Positions 9,671 through 18,489 are shown, counted from the first letter of the stretch. The stretch is DNA of 64,000 nt from Microseira sp041929235 (GCF_041929235.1 NZ_JBHFNP010000030.1:15620-79619), one strand, 5' to 3'. The notes: a model not told the origin generated them from the sequence alone. Numbers and translations: made by a program.

Positions 9671-9748
9671 TTTCTCCTGGCGGCTAATTTTATTTATAAC
9701 TCACCCCGTGCCAATTTACTATCTCGCCTTTAAAGCCTGGATTTACTG

Positions 9749-10642
9749 CTACGGGGTAGCGCCACCTTTTTTGACTACTTTGACAAATGCTCTGACAAAA
9801 CCTCTGTTATTTAGGTAATCGACATCCCACACAACAAAAGAGAGTGTACCTTTAGTTAAAACAGTCATTTCCAAATGGGTTCCTACAGCAAAATAGGTCT
9901 TGCCTCCATCCAGAGTCCCAATCAGATTACCCATCCTAAATGAAAAGGGAGATCCATGATAGCCCCATGGGTAAGACTTGTTCTTATTTATAGCGTTAGC
10001 GTTAACATCGCAATTTCGATCCATCCACGCCATATTCCATAAATCTTTGGGGTCTACATTAACTTTTAGTAAGTCCCCAGGTTCTAATTCGATACCTGTA
10101 TTTAATCGCGTCCCTCCAGTCAAACTATGTACTCTCGCATTAATATCGAAATACTCTGCTTCATAGTCAATGTTGTCCGCAGGTTTGTCAGTTGCTGTAG
10201 GTATGTAATAGCTTGATGCGTCTTTGACTTCAACAGTTACCGTCAGAGAACCTGCATTTGTGTTGGCATCGCCGCCCCAGAAGAAAAAAGATAGATCGCC
10301 AGCCTTTAAAATTGTCATTTCCAAATGGGTTCCTACGGGAAAATAAGTCCTGCCTCCGTCCAGAGTCCCGATCAGACTGCCCAAGGCAAATTCAGACTCA
10401 TAGTTCCAGTCAAGTATGGTAGCTTCTTTGTACAAGCCATCAATCTTGTTTGTGACAGCAGATATACCGTTAGCATTCACCCAGGATTTTTTACAATCCT
10501 TATATGCGCTCCATGTCTTTGTTGGTTCATCAACCTTAACTATTAGTAATTGCCCTTCCTTTAGTGCTATTTTTGTTTGGCATAAAGTCCCATCAGTCGA
10601 GCAGTTTTTCACGGCATCAATCGTGAATTGCTGTGTTGCCAT
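9749..10642 (-). CDS. Two-module LecA-like (PA-IL) lectin-type protein
   Basis: The 297-residue protein is a close paralog of modules 1 and 2 of the next gene downstream, with the third module missing. Both modules keep GSLIGTLDGGRTYFPVGTHLEMT / GNLIGTLDGGKTYFAVGTHLEMT and the N-rich loop (VNANGIS, DVNANAI). Nucleotide identity to the neighbour is high in these stretches, pointing to recent duplication. A strong Shine-Dalgarno AAGGAG precedes ATG 10642. No export signal is seen. Function is unknown; carbohydrate binding is inferred from the fold pattern. Confidence 0.75.
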   Translation of the reverse strand: MATQQFTIDAVKNCSTDGTLCQTKIALKEGQLLIVKVDEPTKTWSAYKDCKKSWVNANGISAVTNKIDGLYKEATILDWNYESEFALGSLIGTLDGGRTYFPVGTHLEMTILKAGDLSFFFWGGDANTNAGSLTVTVEVKDASSYYIPTATDKPADNIDYEAEYFDINARVHSLTGGTRLNTGIELEPGDLLKVNVDPKDLWNMAWMDRNCDVNANAINKNKSYPWGYHGSPFSFRMGNLIGTLDGGKTYFAVGTHLEMTVLTKGTLSFVVWDVDYLNNRGFVRAFVKVVKKGGATP

Positions 10643-10710
10643 TATTTTTCTCCTTGGGCTTTCGGATTCGTATTACTTAATTTTTTAGCCTTATGTACGC
10701 TACCAGTACG

Positions 10711-10754
10711 CCCCGCCTAAAAAATCTATCTAAGGATAGATTTTTTAGGCGGGG
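10711..10754. repeat. Perfect 20-bp-arm palindrome
   Basis: Two perfect 20-bp arms (CCCCGCCTAAAAAATC... and complement) are separated by the 4-nt loop TAAG. It lies between a large amidotransferase/LecA-like gene and the two-module gene, 69 bp upstream of the latter's start. It would form a very stable hairpin on either strand and could act as terminator, attenuator or insertion relic. Confidence 0.85.
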
Positions 10755-10800
10755 ATTTAAAAATACAATCGGTATTTTGAACTATACTTTTTTGTAAATT

Positions 10801-10830
10801 TTTATAAAAAAAGAGGTGATTGCTCACCTC
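10801..10830 (-). terminator. Rho-independent terminator after the 746-residue repeat protein
   Basis: On the minus strand, GAGGTGA/TCACCTC (7-bp stem, 4-nt loop) is followed by a run of seven T. It lies 78 bp past the stop at 10908. Confidence 0.85.
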
Positions 10831-10907
10831 AATTGCTAATTCAGGACTGACAACGCTCTCAATTTGCAAACTGTGCAGAGAGAGATTCGTAAGCTTCCTT
10901 ATTTCCT

Positions 10908-13148
10908 TCAACTGGCTGACCAATTGACAGTCAGGCTGCCAATATTATCCCCGTAGTCTGTCGTAAAATCATTAACTATGAAGACCAAAGTTTCACCAGG
11001 TTTGACAACAATAGTCGTTGCTGCGCTCACTTCAGTTACAACACCAGTTGTCTTGTTTACTGCAAGTAGGGCGAAAGCCGTATTGTTAGGATATTTCAGA
11101 TATTTTTGCAGATCCTTCAAGAGATCATTCCACATTGTCTGAAGCTCAGGCGACATCGACTTTACCCCGGCGGCGGTAACTTCTGAAAAACCTTGTTCGC
11201 GTTTCCCGGGTATCCAAGTGCCGGATGGCACAAATGTATAGGATACTTCCTTGGTCTGGGTGTTAGTAAATTCAACGCCAGTGTCCAAGTTAGATTTTAC
11301 TTCAAATTGTCCGCTTGTGACGATTCTGTTATATACTGCTGCTGCATATAAACCAGGATCGCTGTAAAAAACTTGATGGTCTTTCGCCTCGGGCTTGGTA
11401 TTGAGAATTGGCTGACCGACATAAGAGTAAAGACATTTAACTCCCGCAAAAATTGGATGGCTACTATTTATTGTCCGATTGCCATCAATATTGATGTAGT
11501 AGGGAGACATTTCCAATCCAAATTCATTCAGAAATGTCTTCCACTGCTTGGCTTCATTTTCACCTCCGCCGTATCCCGTACCGCCCATCAGGTAAACGTT
11601 ACCTCCGGATTTGACGTAATCGATCAGCACCTGGTTATCTTTCGGCTCTGCACCCAGAAATACGCCGTTATATTGTTTTAAAGTGGCGAGGTCAAATTTC
11701 TGACCAACGTTTACAGTCCAGGTATGACCGGCATCTGTCATTGCTTTTGCCAACCGAGATTGGATCAGACCATGGTTAGCTGAGTAGACGTGGAATTTGC
11801 CCTTTGCACCGCCTGTAAACCAATTGGCAATGTTTTTCACAAAAATTTCTGTATCTGGGGCGCGGACAAATCCCACGTCGGTTAAAGGGTATTCGTCAGC
11901 GGAAACTACAATCTTTCCTTGTTGAGTTCCTGGATTTTCAAATGCTGCATATAAACCGGGATCGCTGTGAAAAACTTGCTGGTTTTTAACATCGGGCTTG
12001 GTATTGAGAATTGGCTGAGCGACATAATAGAAAAGACATTTAACTCCCGCAAAAATTGGATGGCTACTCGTAATTACCAAATTGCCATCAATATGGATTG
12101 GGTAGGGAGAAATTTCCAATCCAAATTCATTGAGAAATGTCTTCCACTGCTTGGCTTCATTTTCATAGCCGCCGTACCCCGTCCCAGCCATCAGGTAAAC
12201 GTTACCTCCTGATTTGACATAATCGATCAGCACCTGATTATCCTTCGGCTCTGCACCCAGAAATACGCCGTTATATTGTTTTAAGGTGGCGAGGTCGAAT
12301 TTCTGGCTCACGTTTACAGTCCAGGTATGACCTGCATTTGTCATTGCTTTTGCCAACCGAGATTGGATCAGACCATGGTTAGCTGAGTAGACGTGGAATT
12401 TGCCCTTTGCACCGCCTGTAAACCAATTGGCAATGTTTTGCACAAAAATTTCTGTATCTGGGGCGCGGACAAATCCCGTGTCGCATAAAACCCATTCGTC
12501 AGCTGAAACTACAATCTTTCCTTGTGTAGTTCCTGGATTTTCAAATGCTGCATGTAAACCTGGATCGCTCTCGAAAACTTGATGGTTTCCATCGGCATTG
12601 GTATTGAGAATTGGCTGAGCGCCATAATAGAAAAGACATTTTACTCCCGCAAAAATTGGATGGCTACTATTAATTACCAAATTGCCATCAATATTGTTGT
12701 AATGGGGAGAAAATTCCAATCCAAATTCATTGAGAAATGTCTTCCACTGCTTGGCTTCATTTTCAGCTCCGCCGTATCCCGTACCGCCCATGAGGTAAAC
12801 GTTACCTCCGGCTTTGACGTAATCGATCAGCACCTGGTTATCCTTCGGCTCTGCACCCAGAAATATGCCGTTATATTGTTTTAAAGTGGCGAGGTCAAAT
12901 TTCTGACCAACGTTTACAGTCCAGGTATGACCGGCATCTGTCATTACCTTTGCTAACCGAGATTGAACCAGACCGCCGTTACTTGAGTAAACGTGGAATT
13001 TTCCCTTAGCACCGCCTGTAAACCAATTGGCAATGTTTTTCACAAAAATTTCTGTATCTGGGGCGCGGACAAATCCCGTGTCGGTTAAGGTGTATTCGTC
13101 TGTGGCAACTACAATCTTTCCTTGTTGAGGTTCTGAATTTGTTTGCAT
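10908..13148 (-). CDS. Three amidotransferase-like repeats plus C-terminal LecA-like module
   Basis: The protein (746 residues) carries three near-identical repeats of about 205 residues, each starting QGKIVV(A/S)(T/A)DE and containing RAPDTEIFVxNIANWFTGGAKGK, DNQVLIDYVKxGGNVYLM and a closing HPIFAGVKCL. The fold pattern (flavodoxin-like strands, LKQYNGxFLG, then a nucleophile-elbow position) resembles class I amidotransferase-like domains as in TCAF/M60-associated proteins. The elbow reads GGTGYGG/AGTGYGG and has no cysteine, so it is probably not catalytic. A LecA-like module (about 615-746) ends TDYGDNIGSLTVNWSAS. The frame extends to 13202, but ATG 13148 has GGGAG 7 bp upstream and matches the paralog's start (MQANSEPQQGK). 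Confidence 0.75.
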   Translation of the reverse strand: MQTNSEPQQGKIVVATDEYTLTDTGFVRAPDTEIFVKNIANWFTGGAKGKFHVYSSNGGLVQSRLAKVMTDAGHTWTVNVGQKFDLATLKQYNGIFLGAEPKDNQVLIDYVKAGGNVYLMGGTGYGGAENEAKQWKTFLNEFGLEFSPHYNNIDGNLVINSSHPIFAGVKCLFYYGAQPILNTNADGNHQVFESDPGLHAAFENPGTTQGKIVVSADEWVLCDTGFVRAPDTEIFVQNIANWFTGGAKGKFHVYSANHGLIQSRLAKAMTNAGHTWTVNVSQKFDLATLKQYNGVFLGAEPKDNQVLIDYVKSGGNVYLMAGTGYGGYENEAKQWKTFLNEFGLEISPYPIHIDGNLVITSSHPIFAGVKCLFYYVAQPILNTKPDVKNQQVFHSDPGLYAAFENPGTQQGKIVVSADEYPLTDVGFVRAPDTEIFVKNIANWFTGGAKGKFHVYSANHGLIQSRLAKAMTDAGHTWTVNVGQKFDLATLKQYNGVFLGAEPKDNQVLIDYVKSGGNVYLMGGTGYGGGENEAKQWKTFLNEFGLEMSPYYINIDGNRTINSSHPIFAGVKCLYSYVGQPILNTKPEAKDHQVFYSDPGLYAAAVYNRIVTSGQFEVKSNLDTGVEFTNTQTKEVSYTFVPSGTWIPGKREQGFSEVTAAGVKSMSPELQTMWNDLLKDLQKYLKYPNNTAFALLAVNKTTGVVTEVSAATTIVVKPGETLVFIVNDFTTDYGDNIGSLTVNWSAS

Positions 13149-13535
13149 GAAATCTCCCTTCGATAACAGAGATAATTTTGTTGAACCGTCAAATTCTCTC
13201 ACAAATCAGATTTAGTTAAACTTTGAAAAGTTAAATTTTTATTAAATATGCATCCAGACTCCCGACAGTTTTTATAGCGGATTGCAGCCGTATGAGGTAC
13301 GGCTTGGTGTGCAACCAGCATTAATGCTGCGTGCACACCAACCCAAAAGGCTTTCCCTCACTCCCTGGCAATCCGCTGTATTTCAGAGGCTGAAACGTTT
13401 GAATTACCGTTGATGGCTAGCTGCAACAAAACTTAGGCACGCTGCGCCAAAAACAAAGGTGATGCGTCAATCTCGCTGGTCGAAACCGACGATTTTTCGG
13501 AGGATATTGCAGCTTTCCCAAACGCGCTCATTTTG
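13149..13535. other. Spacer with duplicated leader, MITE and dispersed repeat
   Basis: The leader at about 13199-13273 and 13381-13425 duplicates the leader of the next paralog (15231-15345). The two halves are separated by the MITE at 13275-13378. At 13437-13503 is a repeat (AAACAAAGGTGATGCGTC...) found inverted at 58.98-59.06 kb. Confidence 0.7.
13275..13378. mobile_element. 104-bp MITE with a recognisable empty site in the paralogous leader
   Basis: Terminal inverted repeats TAGCGGATTGC and CAGCGGATTGC (inverted) bound the element. Inside are two further hairpins (GCCGTA...TACGGC and TTGGTGTGCA...TGCACACCAA). The paralogous leader near 15.29 kb reads CAGTTTTTATTTCAGAGG without the insert. 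Comparison shows insertion with duplication of TA (13273-13274 and 13379-13380), the signature of IS630/Tc1-type transposition. No transposase for it is in the window. Confidence 0.8.
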
Positions 13536-15179
13536 TTAATTGAGGGCTGACCAATTGACAGTCAGGCTGCCAACATTATCACCGTAGTCTGGCGGAAAAT
13601 CATTAACTATGAAGACCAAAGTTTCACCAGGTTTGAGAACAATAGTCGTTGCTGCGCTCACTTCAGTTACAACACCAGTTGTCTTGTTTACTGCAAGTAG
13701 GGCGAAAGCCGTATTGTTAGGATATTTCAGATATTTTTGCAGCTCCTTCAAGCTCTCATTCCACACTGTCTGAAGCTCAGGCGACATCCCCTTTACCCCG
13801 GCGGCGGTAACTTCTGTAAAACCTTCTTCGCGTTTACCGGGTATCCAAGTGCCGGATGGCACAAATTTATAGGAGACTTCCTTGGTCTGGGTGTTAGTAA
13901 ATTCAACGCCAGTGTCAAAGTTGGATTTTACTTCAAATTGTCCGCTTGTGACGATTCTGTTATATACTGCTGCTGCATATAAACCTGGATCGGTGTGAAA
14001 AACTTGATGGTCTTTGGCCTCTGGCTTGGTATTGAGAATTGGCTGAGCGATAACAGAGTAAAGATATTTAACTCCCGCAAAAATTGGATGGCTACTATTT
14101 ATTGTCCGATTGCCATTAATATTGATTTCGTGGGGAGAAATTTCCAATCCAAATTCATTGAGAAATGTCTTCCACCGCTTGGCTTCATCTTCATAGCCGC
14201 CGTAACTCGTCCCAGCCATGAGGTAAACGTTACCTCCTGATTTGACATAATCGATCAGCACCTGGTTATCCTTCGGCTCTGCACCCAAAAATATGCCGTT
14301 ATATTGTTTTAAGGTGTCGAGGTCGAATTTCTGGCTAACCTTTACAGTCCAGGTATGACCGGCATCTGTCATTGCTTTTTCCAACCGAGATTGGATCAGA
14401 CCGCTGTTAGCTGAGTAGACGTGGAATTTGCCCTTTGCACCGCCTGTAAACCAATTGGCAATGTTTTTCACAAAAATTTCTGTATCTGGGGCGCGGTCAA
14501 ATCCCGTATTGGTTAAAGGCCTTTGGTCAGCGGCAACTACAATCTTTCCTTGTTGAGTTCCTGGATTTTCAAATGCTGCATATAAACCTGGATCGCTGTG
14601 AAAAACTTGCTGGTTTTTCACATCGGGCTTGGTATTGAGAATTGGCTGAGCGAGATCACAGTAAAGACATTTAACTCCCGCAAAAATTGGATGATTACTC
14701 GTAATTACCAAATTGCCATTAATATTGATTTTATAGGGAGAAATTTCCAATCCAAATTCATTGAGAAATGTCTTCCACCGCTTGGCTTCATCTTCATAGG
14801 TGCCGTATCCCGTCCCAGCCATCAGGTAAACGTTACCTCCTGATTTGACATAATCGATCAGCACCTGGTTATCCTTCGGAACTCCACCCAGAAATACGCC
14901 GTTATATTGTTTTAATGTGTCGAGGTCGAATTTCTGGTTAACGTTTACAGTCCAGGTATGACCTGCATCTGTCATTGTTTTTGCTAACCGAGATTGGATC
15001 AGACCGCCGTTAGCTGAGTAGGCGTGGAATTTGCCCTTTGCACCGCCTGTAAACCAATTGGCAATGTTTTTCACAAAAGTTTCTGTATCTGGGGCGCGGA
15101 GAAATCCCACATCGGTTAAAGTGTATTCGTCAGCGGCAACTACAATCTTTCCTTGTTGAGGTTCTGAATTTGCTTGCAT
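13536..15179 (-). CDS. Two amidotransferase-like repeats plus C-terminal LecA-like module
   Basis: This 547-residue paralog of the previous gene has two copies of the 205-residue repeat instead of three, and the same C-terminal LecA-like module ending YGDNVGSLTVNWSALN. The elbow positions read AGTGYGT and AGTSYGG, again without the catalytic cysteine. No signal peptide is present. The start MQANSEPQQGK follows GAAGGTAGATTTC. Repeat number is the main difference from its neighbour, as expected for unequal recombination. Function is unknown; the common theme of the four-gene cluster is multivalent binding modules. Confidence 0.75.
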   Translation of the reverse strand: MQANSEPQQGKIVVAADEYTLTDVGFLRAPDTETFVKNIANWFTGGAKGKFHAYSANGGLIQSRLAKTMTDAGHTWTVNVNQKFDLDTLKQYNGVFLGGVPKDNQVLIDYVKSGGNVYLMAGTGYGTYEDEAKRWKTFLNEFGLEISPYKININGNLVITSNHPIFAGVKCLYCDLAQPILNTKPDVKNQQVFHSDPGLYAAFENPGTQQGKIVVAADQRPLTNTGFDRAPDTEIFVKNIANWFTGGAKGKFHVYSANSGLIQSRLEKAMTDAGHTWTVKVSQKFDLDTLKQYNGIFLGAEPKDNQVLIDYVKSGGNVYLMAGTSYGGYEDEAKRWKTFLNEFGLEISPHEININGNRTINSSHPIFAGVKYLYSVIAQPILNTKPEAKDHQVFHTDPGLYAAAVYNRIVTSGQFEVKSNFDTGVEFTNTQTKEVSYKFVPSGTWIPGKREEGFTEVTAAGVKGMSPELQTVWNESLKELQKYLKYPNNTAFALLAVNKTTGVVTEVSAATTIVLKPGETLVFIVNDFPPDYGDNVGSLTVNWSALN

Positions 15180-15230
15180 GAAATCTACCTTCGATAATAG
15201 AGATAATTTTATGACCGGAAAAAATTATCT

Positions 15231-15345
15231 CACAAATCAGATTTAGTTAAGGGTTGAAAAGTTAAAATTTTATTAAATGTCCATTACGGACAGTTTTTAT
15301 TTCAGAGGCTGAAACCATTGAATTACCGTTGATGGCTAGCTGCAA
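15231..15345. repeat. Duplicated leader region, unoccupied copy
   Basis: The sequence (CTCACAAATCAGATTTAGTTAA through TTGATGGCTAGCTGCAA) matches the leader of the neighbouring paralog at 13199-13425 apart from the MITE inserted there. The duplication therefore covered upstream DNA as well as coding DNA. Confidence 0.8.
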
Positions 15346-15428
15346 GTCAGAGCCTGTAACCCGCATTCTCCTAGTTTTTCAGCCGGAATCAGCGGGGATT
15401 TTAAGTATTTGCGATCGCTTCAAACCCT

Positions 15429-16373
15429 TCAACCAGATTTTCTCTCGCTCTCTACTGCGTTGCTATTAACTCCAGCCGTAATTCGCTTCACTTCTTCCAA
15501 CAAATACTCGAAGAAAGTCTGCGCCACAACCGAAAGTTGTTTTCCCGCAGGGTAGATCGCATACCATTGACGCCGAATTGGAAACCCCTCCACATCCAGG
15601 ATAGTCAGTTTATCGCTTGTTCCTTCCAACCCTAACGTGTGGCGAGATAAGACTGAAATCCCCAATCCACCAATGATTGCTTGCTTAATCGCCTCATTGC
15701 TGCCCAATTCCAGCCTGACTCTCACGGCAATTCCCTGCTCGTCAAACAATTTTTGCACCGAACTTCGCGTTCCCGATCCGGGTTCGCGCATAATAAACGG
15801 TTCATCAACCAGGCGTTTGATCGGGATATTTTTCTCATGCGCCAGAGGATGATCCATCGGAGCCAACACTACCAGGGGATTTTCCAAAAAGGCATGGTAA
15901 CTGATATCGAGATGCTCTGGTAGTTGGCTGAGAATATACAGGTCGTCTAAATTTTCCGACAGACGCGCCACTAACCCCTCGTGGTTGGTCACCTGGAATT
16001 CAACGTCGATACCGGGATACCGCTGGCAAAACGGCCCCAATAACCGCGGTACGAAGTATTTTGTGGTAGTGACTGCCGCGAGTCGCAACCTTCCCTGTTT
16101 CAACCCTTTGAAATTGGCGACTGTCATCTCGAACTGGTCTAACCTGTCGAAGATTTCGCGACAAGTTGTCAACAGTTCTCGCCCTGCGTCTGTGAGGTAG
16201 AGGCGCTTGCCTACCTGCTCGAACAAAGGCAACCCGACAGCCTTGGTGAGTTGTTTGACTTGGATCGAAACCGTAGGCTGGGTAAGGAACAGTTCCTCAG
16301 CGGCACGGGTAAAGCTTCCGTGTCGAGCGACGACTTCAAATACTTTTAGCTGGTGCAGCGTTGCCTGCTTCAA
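15429..16373 (-). CDS. LysR-type transcriptional regulator, CmpR/CcmR-like
   Basis: A 314-residue LysR regulator. It has an N-terminal winged helix-turn-helix (residues 1-60, SFTRAAEELFLTQPTVSIQVKQL) and a two-lobed effector-binding domain (about 90-300, FVPRLLGPFCQRYP, GSGTRSSVQKLFDE, AIIGGLGISVLSRHTL). The sequence resembles cyanobacterial CmpR-type regulators of inorganic-carbon genes more than RbcR, and its place directly downstream of ccmO on the same strand supports a carbon-acquisition role. CmpR-type proteins respond to photorespiratory metabolites such as 2-phosphoglycolate. Here the ligand is inferred. The start is a TTG preceded by AGGAG at a good distance. Confidence 0.85.
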   Translation of the reverse strand: MKQATLHQLKVFEVVARHGSFTRAAEELFLTQPTVSIQVKQLTKAVGLPLFEQVGKRLYLTDAGRELLTTCREIFDRLDQFEMTVANFKGLKQGRLRLAAVTTTKYFVPRLLGPFCQRYPGIDVEFQVTNHEGLVARLSENLDDLYILSQLPEHLDISYHAFLENPLVVLAPMDHPLAHEKNIPIKRLVDEPFIMREPGSGTRSSVQKLFDEQGIAVRVRLELGSNEAIKQAIIGGLGISVLSRHTLGLEGTSDKLTILDVEGFPIRRQWYAIYPAGKQLSVVAQTFFEYLLEEVKRITAGVNSNAVESERKSG

Positions 16374-16397
16374 CCGCCCCTCTCCTGGCCGGTAACT

Positions 16398-16413
16398 ATA
16401 GACACCAGTCTAT
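16398..16413. promoter_or_regulatory. Palindrome upstream of the LysR gene, possible autoregulatory site
   Basis: ATAGAC-ACCA-GTCTAT is a perfect 6-bp-arm inverted repeat 25 bp upstream of the LysR start codon. LysR proteins commonly bind such sites (T-N11-A type) at their own promoters. The rest of the spacer to ccmO (16414-16687) holds a small CCTGTG/CACAGG hairpin at 16554-16569, possibly the end of the ccm transcript. Confidence 0.45.
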
Positions 16414-16687
16414 CATAACTATGAATAATAATGTCTTTTATCTAGGAAATTTCCTGGTTATGATGGAATCACTGAACAAAGTGACAGTCTTCCTTCGCAG
16501 GAGCGTTGCAAGTTGGCAGGGTAAACGGTTGGGGAAGGAATTATTGATAATTATCCTGTGTCTCACAGGGCCATTCCCCGAACGCACCTAAAGCTAAATG
16601 AGCAGCGCTTTTTTATTTGTATCGATTTGCTGCTAGGCGGTTTAGATCTAATTATCCACCTTGAGGTGACCAATCGATCCCGGGAAA

Positions 16688-17467
16688 CTATTCTTTGATG
16701 GAAATCGGCAACTTGGTTAAATCTGGCAGTTCTACGAGTTGTTTTTCTTCTTCCTTGACGTTGACGGGTAACATGAGCGGTTGGGGTTTCGGTTTCTCTT
16801 CGATCCAGCAGCTGGCGAGGGGGAGAGTCTTTTCCAAGTCATCCAACGGGCGGGGAATCACCATCAGCGAGTGGAATTCGCCAATTCGCTCGGCTTCGCG
16901 CATCCCGGCGTCTACGGCAACGGCTACGTTTGCCACGGACCCCCGGATAATCGCAGTACACAAGCCATCCCCGGTAGTTTCGTAGGCGGCTAGGACGACA
17001 TCTGCGGCTTTCATCATGGCGTCGCAGGCGCCCACCATTGCTGGAAAGCCTCTAGTTTCCAATAAGCCCATCGATTGGTTGCTGAGGCGACTGCTATTAT
17101 TTTCTGCCAGATCGAGCAAGCGACTGCCGATGGGTAGAATCACTTCTAAATTGGGTTGAGGCCGAGGAATGACGAGGGAGGAGATGAATTGACCCATCTG
17201 TTCGGCGACTTGGGCGCCCGACTCGACGGCGAGGCGGACATCTGCGATCGCTCCTCGGACGATGGCGGTACAGTAACCGCTGCCGATTTTTTCAAATCCG
17301 ACTAAGGTCACTCCCGCCGATTTCAACATCATATCGGCTGTTCCGACGATGGCAGGAAAACTCCGAGTCGAAACCATTCCCAAGGAAGCATCCCGGAAGT
17401 TTCTGGTTTGACTTTGCGTTTGACCTGACCTTTGGTATTGAACCAGCCCTGGCTTTCTTTGCTCCAC
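16688..17467 (-). CDS. ccmO: Carboxysome shell protein CcmO (tandem BMC domains)
   Basis: Two bacterial-microcompartment domains in tandem (about residues 28-118 and 130-220), with MVSTRSFPAIVGTADMMLKSA and GLLETRGFPAMVGACDAMMKAA, each followed by the lysine/glycine pore-side segment (EKIGSGYCTAIVRG and YETTGDGLCTAIIRG). CcmO forms pseudo-hexameric trimers in the beta-carboxysome facets. The C-terminal 40 residues are a charged tail. The start is GTG 17467 with GGAGG 7 bp upstream. It is the last gene of the ccmK2-K1-L-M-N-O operon. Confidence 0.95.
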   Translation of the reverse strand: MEQRKPGLVQYQRSGQTQSQTRNFRDASLGMVSTRSFPAIVGTADMMLKSAGVTLVGFEKIGSGYCTAIVRGAIADVRLAVESGAQVAEQMGQFISSLVIPRPQPNLEVILPIGSRLLDLAENNSSRLSNQSMGLLETRGFPAMVGACDAMMKAADVVLAAYETTGDGLCTAIIRGSVANVAVAVDAGMREAERIGEFHSLMVIPRPLDDLEKTLPLASCWIEEKPKPQPLMLPVNVKEEEKQLVELPDLTKLPISIKE

Positions 17468-17631
17468 CGATGACCTCCGCGAAAAAAACAGAAGCTCCTA
17501 ATTATAAGTATGACCTTTCTTAGCGGTTGATGGATGGTTAGCAATAGAATTAAAGATTTCAAATTGCCGATTGAATCTTTATCTAAAATCTAAAATTCCC
17601 TAGCTTGGCTGCTGCTATATCCCGATTTACT

Positions 17632-18483
17632 TCACTCCTCGTTTTTGGGGGGGTTAGTCGCTGATTTATAAGGAAATAGCGTCAGCAGCAGTCGGTTTAG
17701 GTGCGCTTGACCGTAAACGGTCACGCCAACAGAAATACTGTCTGAGTTGGGCGCTTGCTGTGGGGTCAATTCAACTTCTGGGCTAGCAGGTGGCTCAGTT
17801 GGGGCGGTGGCTGGTTGTTCAATAGCCGCTGCTGACTTACCGTTGATGCCATTATCCTCAAAGGCAGTTGCGGCGGTATCTGCTTCCGAGGTCGCTGCTT
17901 CAACTTGTTGTTCTTTGACTGGTACAGATTCGTCAGTTACTGGTTTGACTTCTTCTGTCGAGGTCGCTGCTTCCAAGTTTGCTGCTTTGACTTCTTCTGT
18001 CGCAGTCGCTGCTTTCAAGTTTGTTGCTTTGACTTCTTCTGTCAAGGTTGTTGTTTCAAAGTTTGCTGGTTTAACTTCTGGCGTGACTTCGGGGGTTTCT
18101 TGTTGTGGTGGTGGGGAATTGTCGGCGATTTTACGTCCGGTTTCTCCTACCATCGACCCCGCTGGCAAGACTTGCCAAGAGTCAACCGAACTGTTCCAAA
18201 TTGTCGTCGCGGCACCGATGCAGGCATTTGCTCCAATTTTGCCAACTCCGACGACGAGGACGCCTGCGCCTAAAATTGCTCCTGCGTCTATTTCCAGGAT
18301 GCCTTTGTGGGCGTGAAGGATAGCTCCCATGCCGATGCAGACACCGGCGGCGATGATGATTCGACTGTCTGGATCTGCTTGGAGAATTACCCCTGGTGCG
18401 ATCGCGGCACTTTTATCAATGCTCACATCGCCAGTAACGATAACGTGAGAGGTGGTGATTGACGGTAGTGGCGGCAAATGCAT
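17632..18483 (-). CDS. ccmN: Carboxysome assembly protein CcmN
   Basis: CcmN bridges the CcmM-Rubisco core to the shell. The N-terminal half (1-125) is a left-handed beta-helix with hexapeptide repeats (VSIDKSAAIAPGVILQAD, GAILGAGVLVVG). The C-terminal 18 residues (VYGQAHLNRLLLTLFPYK) form the amphipathic encapsulation peptide that binds CcmK. The linker is long and contains a 14-residue repeat beginning EVK (EVKPANFE, EVKATNLK, EVKAANLE, EVKPVTDE). The frame extends to ATG 18504, but those seven codons come from a GGGTCAT tandem repeat. I take ATG 18483 (MHLPPLPS) as the start. Confidence 0.93.
   Translation of the reverse strand: MHLPPLPSITTSHVIVTGDVSIDKSAAIAPGVILQADPDSRIIIAAGVCIGMGAILHAHKGILEIDAGAILGAGVLVVGVGKIGANACIGAATTIWNSSVDSWQVLPAGSMVGETGRKIADNSPPPQQETPEVTPEVKPANFETTTLTEEVKATNLKAATATEEVKAANLEAATSTEEVKPVTDESVPVKEQQVEAATSEADTAATAFEDNGINGKSAAAIEQPATAPTEPPASPEVELTPQQAPNSDSISVGVTVYGQAHLNRLLLTLFPYKSATNPPKNEE
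17945..18085 (-). repeat. 42-bp tandem repeat inside ccmN
   Basis: TTGACTTCTTCTGTC recurs at 17945, 17987 and 18029, with a degenerate copy at 18071, a period of exactly 42 bp (14 codons) that preserves frame in the CcmN linker. Confidence 0.85.
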
Positions 18484-18489
18484 GGGGCA

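Noticed and set aside
10726..10923. 65-codon minus-strand frame
   Set aside because: It overlaps the end of the repeat-protein gene, the terminator at 10801-10830 and the perfect palindrome at 10711-10754.
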